Part shown: piece after piece, positions 46,929 to 58,700 of the stretch
Layout of the letters: the number at the start of each line of letters is the position of its first letter
Numbering within the stretch: position 1 is the first letter of the stretch
NCBI RefSeq assembly: GCF_965638725.1
Contig: NC_134963.1
Coordinates: forward strand, 15,652,501-15,716,500
Length of the DNA stretch: 64,000 nucleotides
DNA from: Aptenodytes patagonicus
Taxonomy: Eukaryota > Chordata > Aves > Sphenisciformes > Spheniscidae
Direction: 5' to 3'
The notes under the pieces: model-generated
Told to the model about the DNA's origin: nothing
Database searches by the model: none
The model's input: the letters and a program-made list of their open reading frames with translations, nothing else
Position numbers and translations under genes: made by a program

Positions 46929-48834
46929 TAATAATATATATATGTTTGTTTGCTGGAAGATTGTGGAAGTGGGAAGGCAGCTGGTGCCAGAGCCGGATTT
47001 CCCTTTTGTATTTAACTGCCCCGCTGCTGAGCTGTGTTGCAGACAGACGATGGATGTTGTGGAGGAAAGGAGAAGAGGGGAATCGGTCCAGCCAGTGTGC
47101 AAAGTGTGAATACCTGTAGCGTCAGTGCTAGCGCTTTCAATCACTCCTGTTACTTCCAAACAAGAAACTGCTGTTTGGGAACCTGTTGCTGCTAGAAGAA
47201 ATGGGAATCTCTTTCCCAAGAGAGCACTCTCCCTCTCTGTTCTTAGAGCGGGCTTAGTTATCCTCGCTGCGTGAAGGGGGAATCAGTCACGGATTTCCAT
47301 ACTCAGCGGCTCTCTACTTGCACACACAATCGATGTGTTTTGTTGCCGTCGGCCCTGCGGCACCCTGTCGCTGTGGCTCGGGGTGGAAACACCTGGACGG
47401 CGCTGGCTAAGGAAAGCGTGTGCTTGTTTGCGAGAGGTGAGAAGGGGATTGAACAGGCTGCCGAGCTGAGATGGGTTTTACACTGGCGCCTCTCTCTGAA
47501 GTTCTGTAAATGCAATTCATTATTTAAAACCGAGTGGGAAAGTAGGCGGCCTTCGACTTCTGTCCTTGCCCCATCTGTAGGATGGTTTACTCGATGCGAA
47601 GCTACTTTTGGAGCAGAGCACTTGTCATGGTTCGTACAAACAGGCCGTCGTGCTGTTGTTCATACTCGCACTTTAATGAGACTGTCCAAACCAACGAAAG
47701 AGCGACTGTGATACGCTGGTGTTTTCGCTGGGCTCGGTCCGTGAGGAGTGCGCTGGTGCTTGTAATACTCCTGGGATGCCTCCTCCTTTCTCAGTCTGTA
47801 TTCCGTATGCTCCAGATAGGAAAAACCTGCCTGAGGATTATATAAACACCTGAAACACATCATAGATTCCCCTTCTTCCTTCTGTCCCGATCTGAGTCGC
47901 TTTTAAAGTCACCTCATTAAAGTGTGAATCTCCCGAATATATGTTTTTAAATGAGCGCTAGGTACTCCTCCCCTTTTCCTTTCCATAGAGCCTGCTTAGT
48001 GCAATTTGGCAAGGAAGAAATGTAGATCCTGCTTCACAATCCGTTGCCTAGACAAAGTTACAACTTCTCTCGTGATATTCCCAAGAACAAAAAATCCTGC
48101 TGGAGTATTTTAGATACAAAAAGCTCAAAATCGAAGAGACCTTGGGAAAGGAGTGCTTCCCTTCCCTGGAACGTCAGAATCGCGTAATCCAAAGAGAGTA
48201 TCGCACAGAGAAAACCATCTCAGAATATTTGTTAGGTCTGATGGGGAAAAGAAACGTCAAGGTATTTTATTTTTGACTTTGGACTCCCCACGCCCTTTGC
48301 AAGGACCATTATGCTGCCGTGGCGTAAGCCGAAGGTTCACGAGACAAAGGTGAATGTCCGGGAGGCCGGTTTAGCACAGCAGCCCGTGTCCTTACGGGAA
48401 GGGGGTCTGGTAACGAAGCGTCTCGGGATCTGCCCTGGTACAGGTTTTGAAACGTCCTTCAAACCGTCAGGAGGGAAGAGCAGAAAAAAAGACGGGTTCT
48501 CCGGTCGAGTTGCATCTAGGAGTATTCCTTCCTAAACCAGCGCCGCGAGTGTCTGGCACAGAACTGCAGGCGTTGCTGTTCCGTGCGATGTTCCGTGCGA
48601 AGCAGAGACAGCTGGAGCAGGAAAAGGATGATACGGGGCTCCCGTCTGGCTCCTCCGCGGAGGGGGCGATCGGAGGGTTGACTCTAGGGGACGTGGTGTA
48701 GTTCTGCACACTAACATTGTGTGGGTTTGTGGTGCAAAGAGACAGTCAAAAATAAGCCTAAGATTCTGCAGTTCCTAATGACAGGTGCCAAGAGGTTATG
48801 ATACGGGTTTTGGGGGTCTGCGATGTACAGTGTG

Positions 48835-48840
48835 AATAAA
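48835..48840 (+). promoter_or_regulatory. Poly(A) signal AATAAA, first candidate in the MTMR3 3' UTR
   Basis: A canonical hexamer 2.16 kb after the stop codon. A T-rich stretch lies downstream (48858-48902), as expected for a cleavage region. Confidence 0.5.
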
Positions 48841-48939
48841 TGCTTGCAGCTCTTAGTCTTTTTTTGATCGACGAAGCACTTTTTTTATTAATATTATTTT
48901 TCTTTGTATGTAAAGGAGGAACCAGTATCTCTCCATAGC

Positions 48940-48947
48940 TGTATATA
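48940..48947 (+). promoter_or_regulatory. Pumilio response element TGTATATA, site 2
   Basis: A second exact UGUANAUA match, about 95 nt upstream of the tandem AATAAA. A position close to the cleavage site is common for functional sites. Confidence 0.45.
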
Positions 48948-49039
48948 TAACCCTTCTCTCCTAAAGAGAGTAAAGTGCTCCTATATTTTTCATTTTTGTC
49001 AAAGCGAGAAGTAAATACTTTAGAATTGTTAAATATATA

Positions 49040-49055
49040 AATAAAAGTGAATAAA
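49040..49055 (+). promoter_or_regulatory. Tandem poly(A) signals AATAAA (49040-49045 and 49050-49055)
   Basis: Two canonical hexamers five bases apart in an AT-rich context, followed by a T-rich region at about 49099-49115. This is the best proximal MTMR3 end, about 2.4 kb after the stop. Confidence 0.7.
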
Positions 49056-51581
49056 GTTTAGACTTTTTGCATGGGAGCATTTGCTAACACACTTTCTAAT
49101 TTTTTTTATTTTTCTTTCCTGTCCTTCGTAGGGGATACATTTGAGGTTCAGCAGAAACACCAAGGCCTTTGAACAAGGAGGCTGCAGCAGGCCTCCTCTT
49201 GCTTTCTTTTCCACTGTGTGTCTTTGCAAGGAACAACAAACTGTTGCTCCTAAACTTAGAAGTAAAATATTAAGCTTGGTTTTCCTGGTGCAGAGAGTCC
49301 CGGGGAGGGGGAAAAGACGCAAACCGCGTGCACCACCGGGTACCGTCAGTACCGCCGGCACGGGTTTCTGAGGCCGGAGAGCTCTGGAAGAGTCTCGTCT
49401 TCCTCGGTACCTCGTTTTTCTTTTTCCCCTTAACCGACCATCGTATTTCAAAGCGTTGATCCGATGATGTCAGCCCAAATGGAGGAGCAGCCCAGGCCGC
49501 CAGGGAATTCACCCTGCTTTCAGTGACGTTTGGAAAGGGAAGCTCGACGTCTCCCTTCCCCTGCAGCGAGCAAGCGCCGGCACTCGCCGCAGCGGCAGCG
49601 TGGTGGGGAGATCAGAGCTCGGTTCTCATTTGCACACTTTCTGCCTTATTCTCGATGCTGGATGGTGGAGCCGTGGCTCTTTGGGAACAAACCAAACTCA
49701 CTCAGGTTTAATATCTTTTAATCTTTTCCCAGAAGGTGGAAAACTCAACTGCTGTTTGTCCTGCAAAAGTCTCCTGCGCAAGAGTCCGATTGTTCTCATT
49801 TTCCTAGGACTGCTTGCTCGTTACAGCCGCTTGGCTGCGTGCACTCCCGTCACATAAGCTCATACTCCGTCAGTTATTTCTTTTCTTACATATTTGAAGT
49901 CGAGAGAGAGGATTTGCCCTGAATTCTCAGGGGGACTGAAGAGCTCCTTGAGCAACTGTGAGTTATTTTGGGACAGGCCCGTTCTAATCACAAGACGTGC
50001 ACAATTGCTTTCTAATCTCATGGTATTTATTTAATCAAATAAAACTGCAGATTCTGGGCGGAGCCGTGATCGCAGCTGGTGGTAGTACTTACAGCTTCAA
50101 GAATAAAAAAAGAAAAGCATATATAATGTTTTGCACTATTAAGAACATGCAAAGGAACAGCAGGTCTTCGATTACACACCAGAATTTGATTTTATGTAGC
50201 TCCTTTCATACTTGAGTCACTTCTAAGTGCTTTTTCAGTAAGTCATTATGCTGTAGCGCGGCGGCTGTGCGCACCGGTACTCCCAGCCCCGGACACCGCA
50301 CTGCTTGGATGTTCTCTGCTTTGGAAACGCTGCGCGAAACCCCGCGGGTCTCCTCTGCCGCTGTCGGAGGGAGTTGGAGAACTTCTTAACTTCCACGTAG
50401 CGTGAAGCCGTTATCGTGCAGAAGGGCTTCACGTCAGGGGTAGCAACAGCCTGGCAGCTCTGCTAGAGGAGCACGCAGCTGACGTCGTGCAGAAGCTCAT
50501 TTCCTGGTGATCAATTCTTCCTAACGAACGTCCTTGCCTCTTTTCTTTTGTTACAGCTCTCGAACAGCACGAGAGCCTGGAAGGAGAGCAGTGCTACTCT
50601 CGCAATACGCAGCTTTAGTGCTGTCTTACATGCTGTAAAACAATCTCCTTAGGCAAAGGCGATTTGTACGGCTTACCGGGAGTCTCGCAAATGGTATTAG
50701 TGGCTGAGGAACATGACAATCTTTGAGAACTGGAGGCCCCTCTCGTCCCCAGGTAGGACAGCAGCAAGCCCAGCCTCTCCTTGCCGGTGGAGGTGGCACG
50801 AGTACTGCAGTCTGGTGGCACAGGGCTCGTTCAGCAGCAGTGGTCTTACAGGCTGGGCGGCAGTTAGTCGTTCACAGCTTAGTTGTACGGGTGAGGTGTG
50901 GCGGCAGCACGTAGGATGGAAAACCGAAGGCTCTTTGGTGGCGAAGGGGAAGAAGATTTCAGGAACCGCTCCCCTACCCAGGAAAGGCTGTCGGTGGGGG
51001 ACGGGGCCCACGCTGGGAGAGGTTTTGAGCTGTTAGGAGGCTGCAAAGGGCAACAGCCGCGCGTGGGAAAGCTGAGCAGATTCGGAGCTCGTTTCACAGA
51101 CGGGGCTGTGCAGCTTTTTTATGGTTAGTCTGTCATTGTCCCTCTACTAGATCCTGAATTAACTCAGCGCGAGGTTTTGAGAAAATGGCGTCCAGAGGCA
51201 GTTAGAAGACGTCGTTTTGCTGGGCTGTGCTGGAAGGAGGTGCTCGGACAGTGCCGAGGGAAGGCTAGCTCTCCGACGTTTGCTCAGGTGCAGGATCGGG
51301 ATCAGGTTTTACGTAGTCCTTGGAGCTGCCCTCAGCTAGATTCCATCGCTGGCATCGCTCGGAACTGGCTCGTGAGTTCCGTGGAAGTACCTTTCTTGGT
51401 TACAAAGCAAAAGCAGCAGTTTAGGCTCTTCTTTTGCGTCGTGAGGAAGGTGAGCCACGCGGCCTCGGCCCGCGCTGCCAGGCACTGCGTTTGCTCCTGG
51501 TGGTTTTTTCTCTAAAGGAGGGCCCAGCGATTCTCCTGGGGGCGGCTCAGTACCTTCACAGACGGGCGCGTGCTGCTGGCA

Positions 51582-51599
51582 GGGCAGGGCAGGGCAGGG
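51582..51599 (+). repeat. GGGCA tandem repeat, G-quadruplex motif in the distal MTMR3 3' UTR
   Basis: Four GGG tracts separated by two-base loops (CA), at 51582, 51587, 51592 and 51597. This is a canonical four-tract quadruplex pattern on the sense strand, set in a GC-rich stretch. Confidence 0.7.
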
Positions 51600-52243
51600 C
51601 TGAGGCGGCGGCCCAGGCCCAGCCCAGGCAGCGCCAAGTTCCCTTTTGAACAGTTCAGCTCAGTTTTTTTGTTAAAGAGGGAATCCACCAGCACTAGAGC
51701 AAGGATGCAGGAAGAGAAGCGTAACCTTCTCCTACAGCCACGCCCGTACAAGCGTTTGTCTGTCTCACTGTCCCTACGCCGTATAGACGTGCCATTTCCT
51801 GGGCAGGGGAATAACAGATTCCCATCCCTTCATTTTACACGCGTAATACAGGCGTCGGAGCTCGGATTGTTGCATTTCGGGATTTAAGATTACCATATTC
51901 TTCGGACTTTCAAATTTTTTAAATGCTGCTAAAGTTTTATCTTACTATTTAACAAATATGTTTTTTAAACCGATTTCCCGTAGTTATGTTATTAAATGAT
52001 TTTTACCTTGCAGTGGCAACAGGTGATGCATTTGATTGTACATTTTTTTTTTTGGTGGAATTTGTATTAAAATGACATCTGAAGTCTTGATTAATTACTT
52101 CAAGAACATTAAATGTTTTAAAACATGCAAACCTATGAGAGCAGAGAGCTGTTTAGCAGCAGTATAAAGTGTTAGACCTTAGTGCTTATTTGTTTGTAAC
52201 AGCATTTATTCTGCTGTAGCCTCAGAGTGAATATTTAGATCTT

Positions 52244-52249
52244 AATAAA
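52244..52249 (+). promoter_or_regulatory. Distal poly(A) signal AATAAA
   Basis: Canonical hexamer at the end of an AT-rich block (51890-52260). It is followed by tttgtcattttcct and a TGTGTTTTCTGT downstream element. It could end a long MTMR3 isoform. Confidence 0.55.
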
Positions 52250-52779
52250 TTTGTCATTTTCCTACACCGTGACAATTTTACAGTCCCTTGTGTTTTCTGT
52301 ATCGGTGCATCTGCAGGGCTCCCCGTTTGCGGGGCTTATTTTTAGGCAAATTACAGCTCGCGTATTAGGAACAAGTAATCCTGGTGCTCAAAAAACCGTG
52401 TAAAACACGTAGGATGAGGCGAGGCGAAATCCCAGGCCGGCAGTGAACATGGAAGGCACCGCTGCTTGCCAAAGCCCCGTGCTTTGGAGACGAGCACTCG
52501 GTGAGAACGGCGGATCCCGATGGTTTACCGGCAGCTCTGCAAACGGTTCCAACGCGATGCCTTTCACTTCGTGTCGCATTTGTCGCGTGCCGCCAGAGCC
52601 TTCTGCCCTTCCCGCGTGCAAACCTGGTGATGGACTTCGCTGCCGTCATCGCTCGGGCTAGAGCCACGTGCTGTTCCCTCGCTTTCCCGTTCTCCTGATT
52701 TTCACGCAGCACGACAGGTTTCTGTGCTTTGACACCTGCGAGACCTTTGACGCCAAACAACTACAGGGACGTAGGAGAT

Positions 52780-55700
52780 TTTTCAAACCCAAATATTCTT
52801 TATTCACGTAAATGCATGTGTAAGGGACACGGAGAAATGCTGCAGTGGAAAGCCCGCGGGGGCTGGGGCTGCCTAAATGGCGTTTGTGTCATTTGAGAGG
52901 AGCTCCGCTTGGCTCAGCCCTGTGATCCTCGCGCTGGGACAGAGCGAGCCCCCAGAGCCTTCCCCGCCGCGTCCCATGGGGACTGCCCCCCCCCCCCCCC
53001 CCTCCCCCGGCACTGCTCGGCTCCTCCCTGGAGGCGGCGTTCGGTCGCTTGGGGCCTCCTGGATCTGCGGACTTTGGCCTCGGTGAAACGGTGGGCAACT
53101 TGTGCTCAGCAAACAGCTCCTTCCCTCCCCTCCCACTCAAGATCCTAGCTGCGGTAGCACTTCGCAGCTATACAGTCCAACTGCCTTTGTTCTAGTACTG
53201 TTTTTCTCCTGTTACTAGCAACTTTTTAATTAAAAACTTTCAGTCATCAGGGTAATACCAAGCAGGTAGACTGACGGGCCGAGGGTGAAGAGAAGCGCGC
53301 AGTCGGTGTGCAGGTGTTTGCTTTGGTGGAGGATTACTGGATTTCAGTCTAAAACTTAGGTCAGAATTTAAATCAGTATGAATTGCAGCATCATCAGGAC
53401 ACGGGCATAGGGAAGGTGTAAGCTTCCTGGAGGTAGTGAATAAAAGAAGTTTTCTTAAGAAAAATTAAATGAATTTTTTTCTTTAATTTTGGTACCAACT
53501 TGTACAGTTTTGATGTAGTTTGAGTGATGTAATTGAAATTACCTCCTCCCCTAAGCTGTCACAGAACAGCTTTGCAGGGCAGTGTTGACGCCGACCGTTT
53601 ACGGAGCTGCAAACAGCAATTCGCTGTATCCCGTGTTTGAAATGCAGCAGGTCGGGAACGTTTTCCTCGCCCGTCCCGGCTGACTGCGGAGCCGAGTTAG
53701 CAGCTTTAGCGGGGACAAGGCGCCCCGCAATACGCGTGAAGGTAAAGCCTCTACTCCAGGTTAATGAAGTAAAAGCAAAGCTCGTTTGAGACAAGGTAGA
53801 ATGTGAAAGGAAAGCACGAGCTGGCCTAAGCAGTGCCCCGTGGCTACCTCGCTTAACAATAGCCTTGGCTGGGAAAGCGGAAAGTTTGGGTTACAAAGCC
53901 TTTGTTTTACCCAAGGAGTTGCCCAGATCCCCCGCTGAGCCGGGGGTCCCGAGCCCAGCCCGTCGGTTCCCGTGGAGGTTGCTTGTATGAGGGGACGTAC
54001 CATCCACGCAGCCACGGTGGGCGTAAGAGGCTGCCCCGGAAGAAGACCCCGTCCCTGGCAGGTGCCAGGGTGGAAGGCCATGTCTAGCACTGGAAAGCAC
54101 GAAGGTGAACAGGGGAAACCCGTGTTTTTCTGTATTTAATCAGCTTCAAATAATTTTCAGTTTGATTTTGGTTGCTTTTCTTTAAAAAGAACACCGGTTG
54201 GTGCTTGAAGAGCTGCTGCTTTCCAGCCATTATCTGGATTTGATCGCTTAGACTTTGCCTAGAACACGGTACGAACGTTTCGGCGCCTCGGGCTGACCGT
54301 CAGTGGCTGTGTCTGCGTTAGCAAATAACTCGGCACAAAAGCGGTGGATTTCAGACTGGAGCAGGTGGTGCAGCTGGGGGTTACTCCAGAAGGATTTGGT
54401 CTGGCCCCCGGTGGAATGTCCCCACCACGCCCGTAATTCGCGGCTGTCTGAGGATTTTTGGATATTTTTGGGTTTTTTTGGATTGCAACCCACCTTCTGT
54501 TTCCCCTGGGGGTTGGACTTCCCAGTTGCCGCCGGTGAGTCACAGCCTGCTGCCGCAGGCAGGGCTGCCCTCGTACACCAGCGCGCCGTCCACGAGCGCT
54601 TCCTCAGCCTCGTAGCTGCTGTTCTCTAACTCCGCGGCCACAGGGCACAGCTCCTGGTTGCACCACCTGAACAGGGAATGCAAACGGTTTGTCCGAGCCC
54701 CGTGAGGCAGACGGTGCTGGTTTCGGCTGGAGGTCTGCCCGGTTTGGATCCCTCTCCTCGCTGCTAGAAGGGAGATTCCCCGTGGCAGGGAAGAGCCGTG
54801 ATGTTGACGGCAACCAACCCAGAACGCCGTTTGTCTCCATCTACGACGACAGGAAATTTGGGTCTCGCCACGGCAGGGGGTCAGGTCGCTCGGAGAGGCA
54901 GAGCAAAGCCTGCTGCATTGCACAAGAAATCGTCTAAAACTGTTAGTGCTAGGGGAGGTTTTTGCTTACCTTCGAGCAGCGGAGATGTCTGTGGAGGAAG
55001 CATCAGGCCGAGCTGCGTGTTCGATTAAAAGAGCTCCTGTGGAAGAGCAGGAGACATCAGTGTTCCTGGGCTCCAGCCAAAACAGCAAGGGCTGGTGAAA
55101 AAGTGGGTGGTGGTTACGGCTCAACAGCACTGGCCAGGCTGAGCTGCCTCAGTTTGAAAGAAGGTGGGGACCGAGCTTAAACTCCACCCTTTACCCAGGT
55201 GTGAAACCAGGCCATTCTGGGGCCGATTCCTAGCCCTTTCCTGGTCCAAAATCCATCGTTTCTGTCTTTCCCGCTACCTGCATAGATCCTCGCTAGGGTG
55301 TAGGAGAAGTCTCTTGCTGCTAGCTCCATGGTCACGGCCCCCTTGGAACCAGCTGCTTGCGTGAACTGCGCAAGACTGCTGATGGCATCCCGCGTTTGCT
55401 TCACGGCGGGTTCCAGTTTCGCCGTGCTCGAAGCCAGCTCCAGTTTTTGCTGCAAAGAAAACAATCACAGGAAAAATTGCAGCCTATTTACCTTCTGCAA
55501 GGAAGCACGCCCAGCAGCTACTAACAAAAAGCTCGAATCAAGGTGGCTGTAACTCGCGCTGCCGTAGGTGGAGTGGCCCGAGCACCGCGCGGCAGCAGGA
55601 AAGGGGACGTTGCCAAAAGGAAACTCGCAGCCTTGCCCCAAGGACGGAGAATTCCTCAGAGCCAGACCCAGCGTGTTGCTGTTTCCGCGCTGGCTTTCCA

Positions 55701-58700
55701 GCTGCACGTGGGGACCAGATCACATCCCCAACTCTCTCTAATTACCTGTATCAGGTTCTAATTCTCCTGGGTTTTTCTTTTCGCTTCCACAAAGATGCTA
55801 AGAGTGGTGTCCAGGCAGGAAAATTCAGATTTAAAGCAGCTTTTCTCTGCAAGTCGTGTCGGTGGGAAAGGCCCCGGGACCAGAGTGGCTCTCTTTTGAT
55901 GGGTGTCAGGCATTTAACTGTGCCTAAAAGCACCACCTAAAAGCTCCCCCTGGTTGAGCTAAGCTGCTGTTTCTCCAGTGTCCCAAATCTCTTTCGAAAG
56001 CACAAGCGATGCTCTGCCGAGAGAGTCTAAAATAGTTGCTCTTTTGACGTGGCATGCCCATGGCTGCCTGGGTGCAACTGGCAGAGGCTGGCCTTTAATC
56101 TGTGTTTCCCGTGTTATTCCCTCTTAGGAGGGATCGAACGAGAAGAGCGTGCCTTCTGCATGGAGCCGCCAGGCTGGGGCGGCAGCTCGGTCCCCCTGAA
56201 GTCACACAGGCGGAGAAGCAGCCAGCCCTCACCCCCGCAGCCATCGCTGACCTCCGGACCCTGCACACACCCCGCACCCCCCCTGCAGCACTCGCGGCTG
56301 GGCTCTGCTGCAGCAAAATAGGCCACGACCGTTCGGCCGCCCCGGGCACCCGCCCACGCTGCCTGCGTTCAGGGCTGGCCCTGCCTTCATCGGTGGGCAG
56401 GAGCCTCGTGCGCTGCGATAACATCTTTACAACGTTCAAACCCGCCTCTCTGCAGCAGAACTAAAGGATTACCTTAGACGGAATCGCAGAAAGGAAGGGT
56501 TGCACGTTTAAGTAGCTCAGCAGGTGGTAGGAGGTGCTTTTCATTAATTAGTCTCATTTGCAGGTTATTTACGAAGCTAAAGCCCGTAAGTATCTGCTGC
56601 GCAGAACTAATTTTTTATGTTTCTGAGGCTTTCAGCGCCTAAGTGATCATGCGGTTCCTCTTGCTAGTACGTGAAAATACAGCTCGTTCGCACGGTAGGA
56701 CCCCGGACTGCACAAGCTGAACCCAGTTCTGTTTTCTGCGGTACGCCTGCGCATGGCGCCTTCTGCCTAACCATGGCCCTGTATTTTCTGACTATTAATA
56801 CAAGAAAGACACGATCCTCAATGGATGCTGTGCTGTGCTCCAGGCAAAGCGGTACATAAATACTCGCAGCATATGCTGCACAAATACAAAAACATCATCG
56901 TTAAAGCGGTTAGGTCTAGTGCCAAGATAAAGTCCAAAGAACCCTCCAAGCCCACGGAATGCTAATAAGATGGTTTAAAAGTAGCTCGGAGCTTGTTGCT
57001 AACAAGGATCAAAGACCCCAAAGGCATAAACATATTCCCAGCAGCCTGGGCGGAAGCCAGCATCCCACAGGCCAAGCACAGAGACAACAGACGCGCTTCT
57101 GTCGGCACCCTCGCGCTAAAGGCTGGGGTACGAACCGCTACGTCCCACGCTGCCTTGCTTTGTAAGGTTTAAAGGCCTGGGCAGTACGGACCAGGAATAT
57201 AAAAGCATCATTTTAACCTCAGGGGAAAAAAAAAAGACGTCGTATTCCCTCTGCTCTCCAATAATTTACACTCCCCTCCCCCCCCCCCCCGCAGATTACA
57301 CTCATTCTTTTCCTAACCAAAAGCACTGAATCTTCTGAAAGATCAAGCCACGTTTTTCCACGCCCTCCCCTGCGTTTGAGAGCGAGAGGCTGGAGAGCTG
57401 CTTCAGGGACGATGCTGGAGGCAGGAGCAGCTCCTGTTTTCTCTCCTGCACGTCGATCTGCTCCAGTTCCTGGAGGGTGTAACTGAGGGGAGGCACACGC
57501 ACGCGGCGGTGCTGGGCCAGCTGTACGGTTCTTTTCTGACTGAAATCATCAGAGAGCAAGAGAGCTTTAGAGCGCCAATATTTCCAATTCCTTCGGTTTT
57601 GTCCTGGTTTCAGCAGGGATAGAGTTAATTTCCTTCCTAGTAGCTGGTACGGTGCTGTGGTTTGGATTTAGGGTGAGAACAATGTTGATAACACACCGAT
57701 GTTTTACTTGTTGCTGAGCAGTGCTTACACTAGTCAAGGACTTTTCAGCTTCCCATGCTCTACCGACTGAACAGGCTGGAGGTGCACAAGAAGCTGGGAG
57801 GGGGCACAGCCAGGACAGCTGACCCCAACTGGCCAGAGGGACATTCCATACCATGGGACGTCATGCTCAGTATATAAAGCTGGGGGAAGAAGAAGGAAGG
57901 GGGGGACGTTTGGAGTGATGGCGTTTGTCTTCCCAAGTCACCGTTAGGCGTGATGGAGCCCTGCTTTCCTGGAGATGGCTGAACACCTGCCTGCCCATGG
58001 GAAGGAGTGAATGAATTCCTTGTTTTGCTTTGCTTGCGTGTGTGGCTTTTGCTTTACCTATTAAACTGCCTTTATCTCAACCCACGAGTTTTCTCACTTT
58101 TACCCTTCCGATTCTCTCCCCCATCCCACCGGGGGGGAGTGAGCGAGCGGCTGCGTGGTGCTCAGTTGCCGGCTGAGGTTAAACCACGACAGGTTTTTAC
58201 TGAGGAATTTTAAGACGCCGCTCATTTGTTTGCTCTCACTAGCTACCAGGCAAGATTGTCAGAATGGTTTTTGCTTAAAAGATTAATCATGAGTATTTAA
58301 AAATACAGCAACAGGAAGAACATCCAAAACAGGGCTAGAAGCACAAGTCTCAGATTAATGCTTCAAGCCAATATGTAGTCTCACTTTAATAACCTAGATT
58401 TATTTCCTGCCGTGTTAAAATTGTGGTTATGGTCTGAAAAGGACCTGAAAACACTATCACGTGTCTTACATTGTACATCCGATTCACAGCTAGAGTTTCA
58501 GCCCTACGCAGTCATTCTTGATGCGTAAGACAGTCGATTCTGAGCTCTGCAAGATGCTTGCAGGGCTGGCGTTCAGACACACCGCTGCACTGGGATGTGA
58601 CCAAGTTTAACCTGAAGTGACTAAAATGCAATAAATCAAATAATTCCCCGGTGCTGTTTTAGAGGCACTTTTCAGATTGTAATTGAATTCTAAAGTACAC

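Larger units (their letters stand above)
46680..52265 (+). other. MTMR3: MTMR3 3' untranslated region (proximal end near 49.07 kb; possible distal end near 52.27 kb)
   Basis: No splice-supported coding sequence follows the TAA. The first 2.4 kb end in tandem AATAAA signals at 49040 and 49050. A further 3.2 kb leads to an AT-rich 370-bp stretch with AATAAA at 52244-52249, which has the look of a distal UTR end. The middle (about 49.3-51.7 kb) is GC-rich and CpG-rich and holds only chance reading frames. Whether it is transcribed as UTR is inference. Confidence 0.6.
52780..54539 (-). other. Probable 3' UTR of the AidB-like acyl-CoA dehydrogenase
   Basis: This runs downstream of the TGA on the minus strand to a canonical AATAAA (plus-strand TTTATT, 52799-52804). 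Weaker ATTAAA variants lie earlier, at 54135-54140 and 53483-53488. No other coding exon is seen. A 17-base C run on the + strand (G17 in the transcript) lies inside. Confidence 0.5.

Noticed and set aside
46501..47109. 202-codon plus-strand frame overlapping the last MTMR3 exon
   Set aside because: It is in the wrong phase: the split Arg codon from exon 17 forces the frame that reads [11 protein letters not shown] and ends at TAA 46677-46679. The long open stretch is chance within the 3' UTR.
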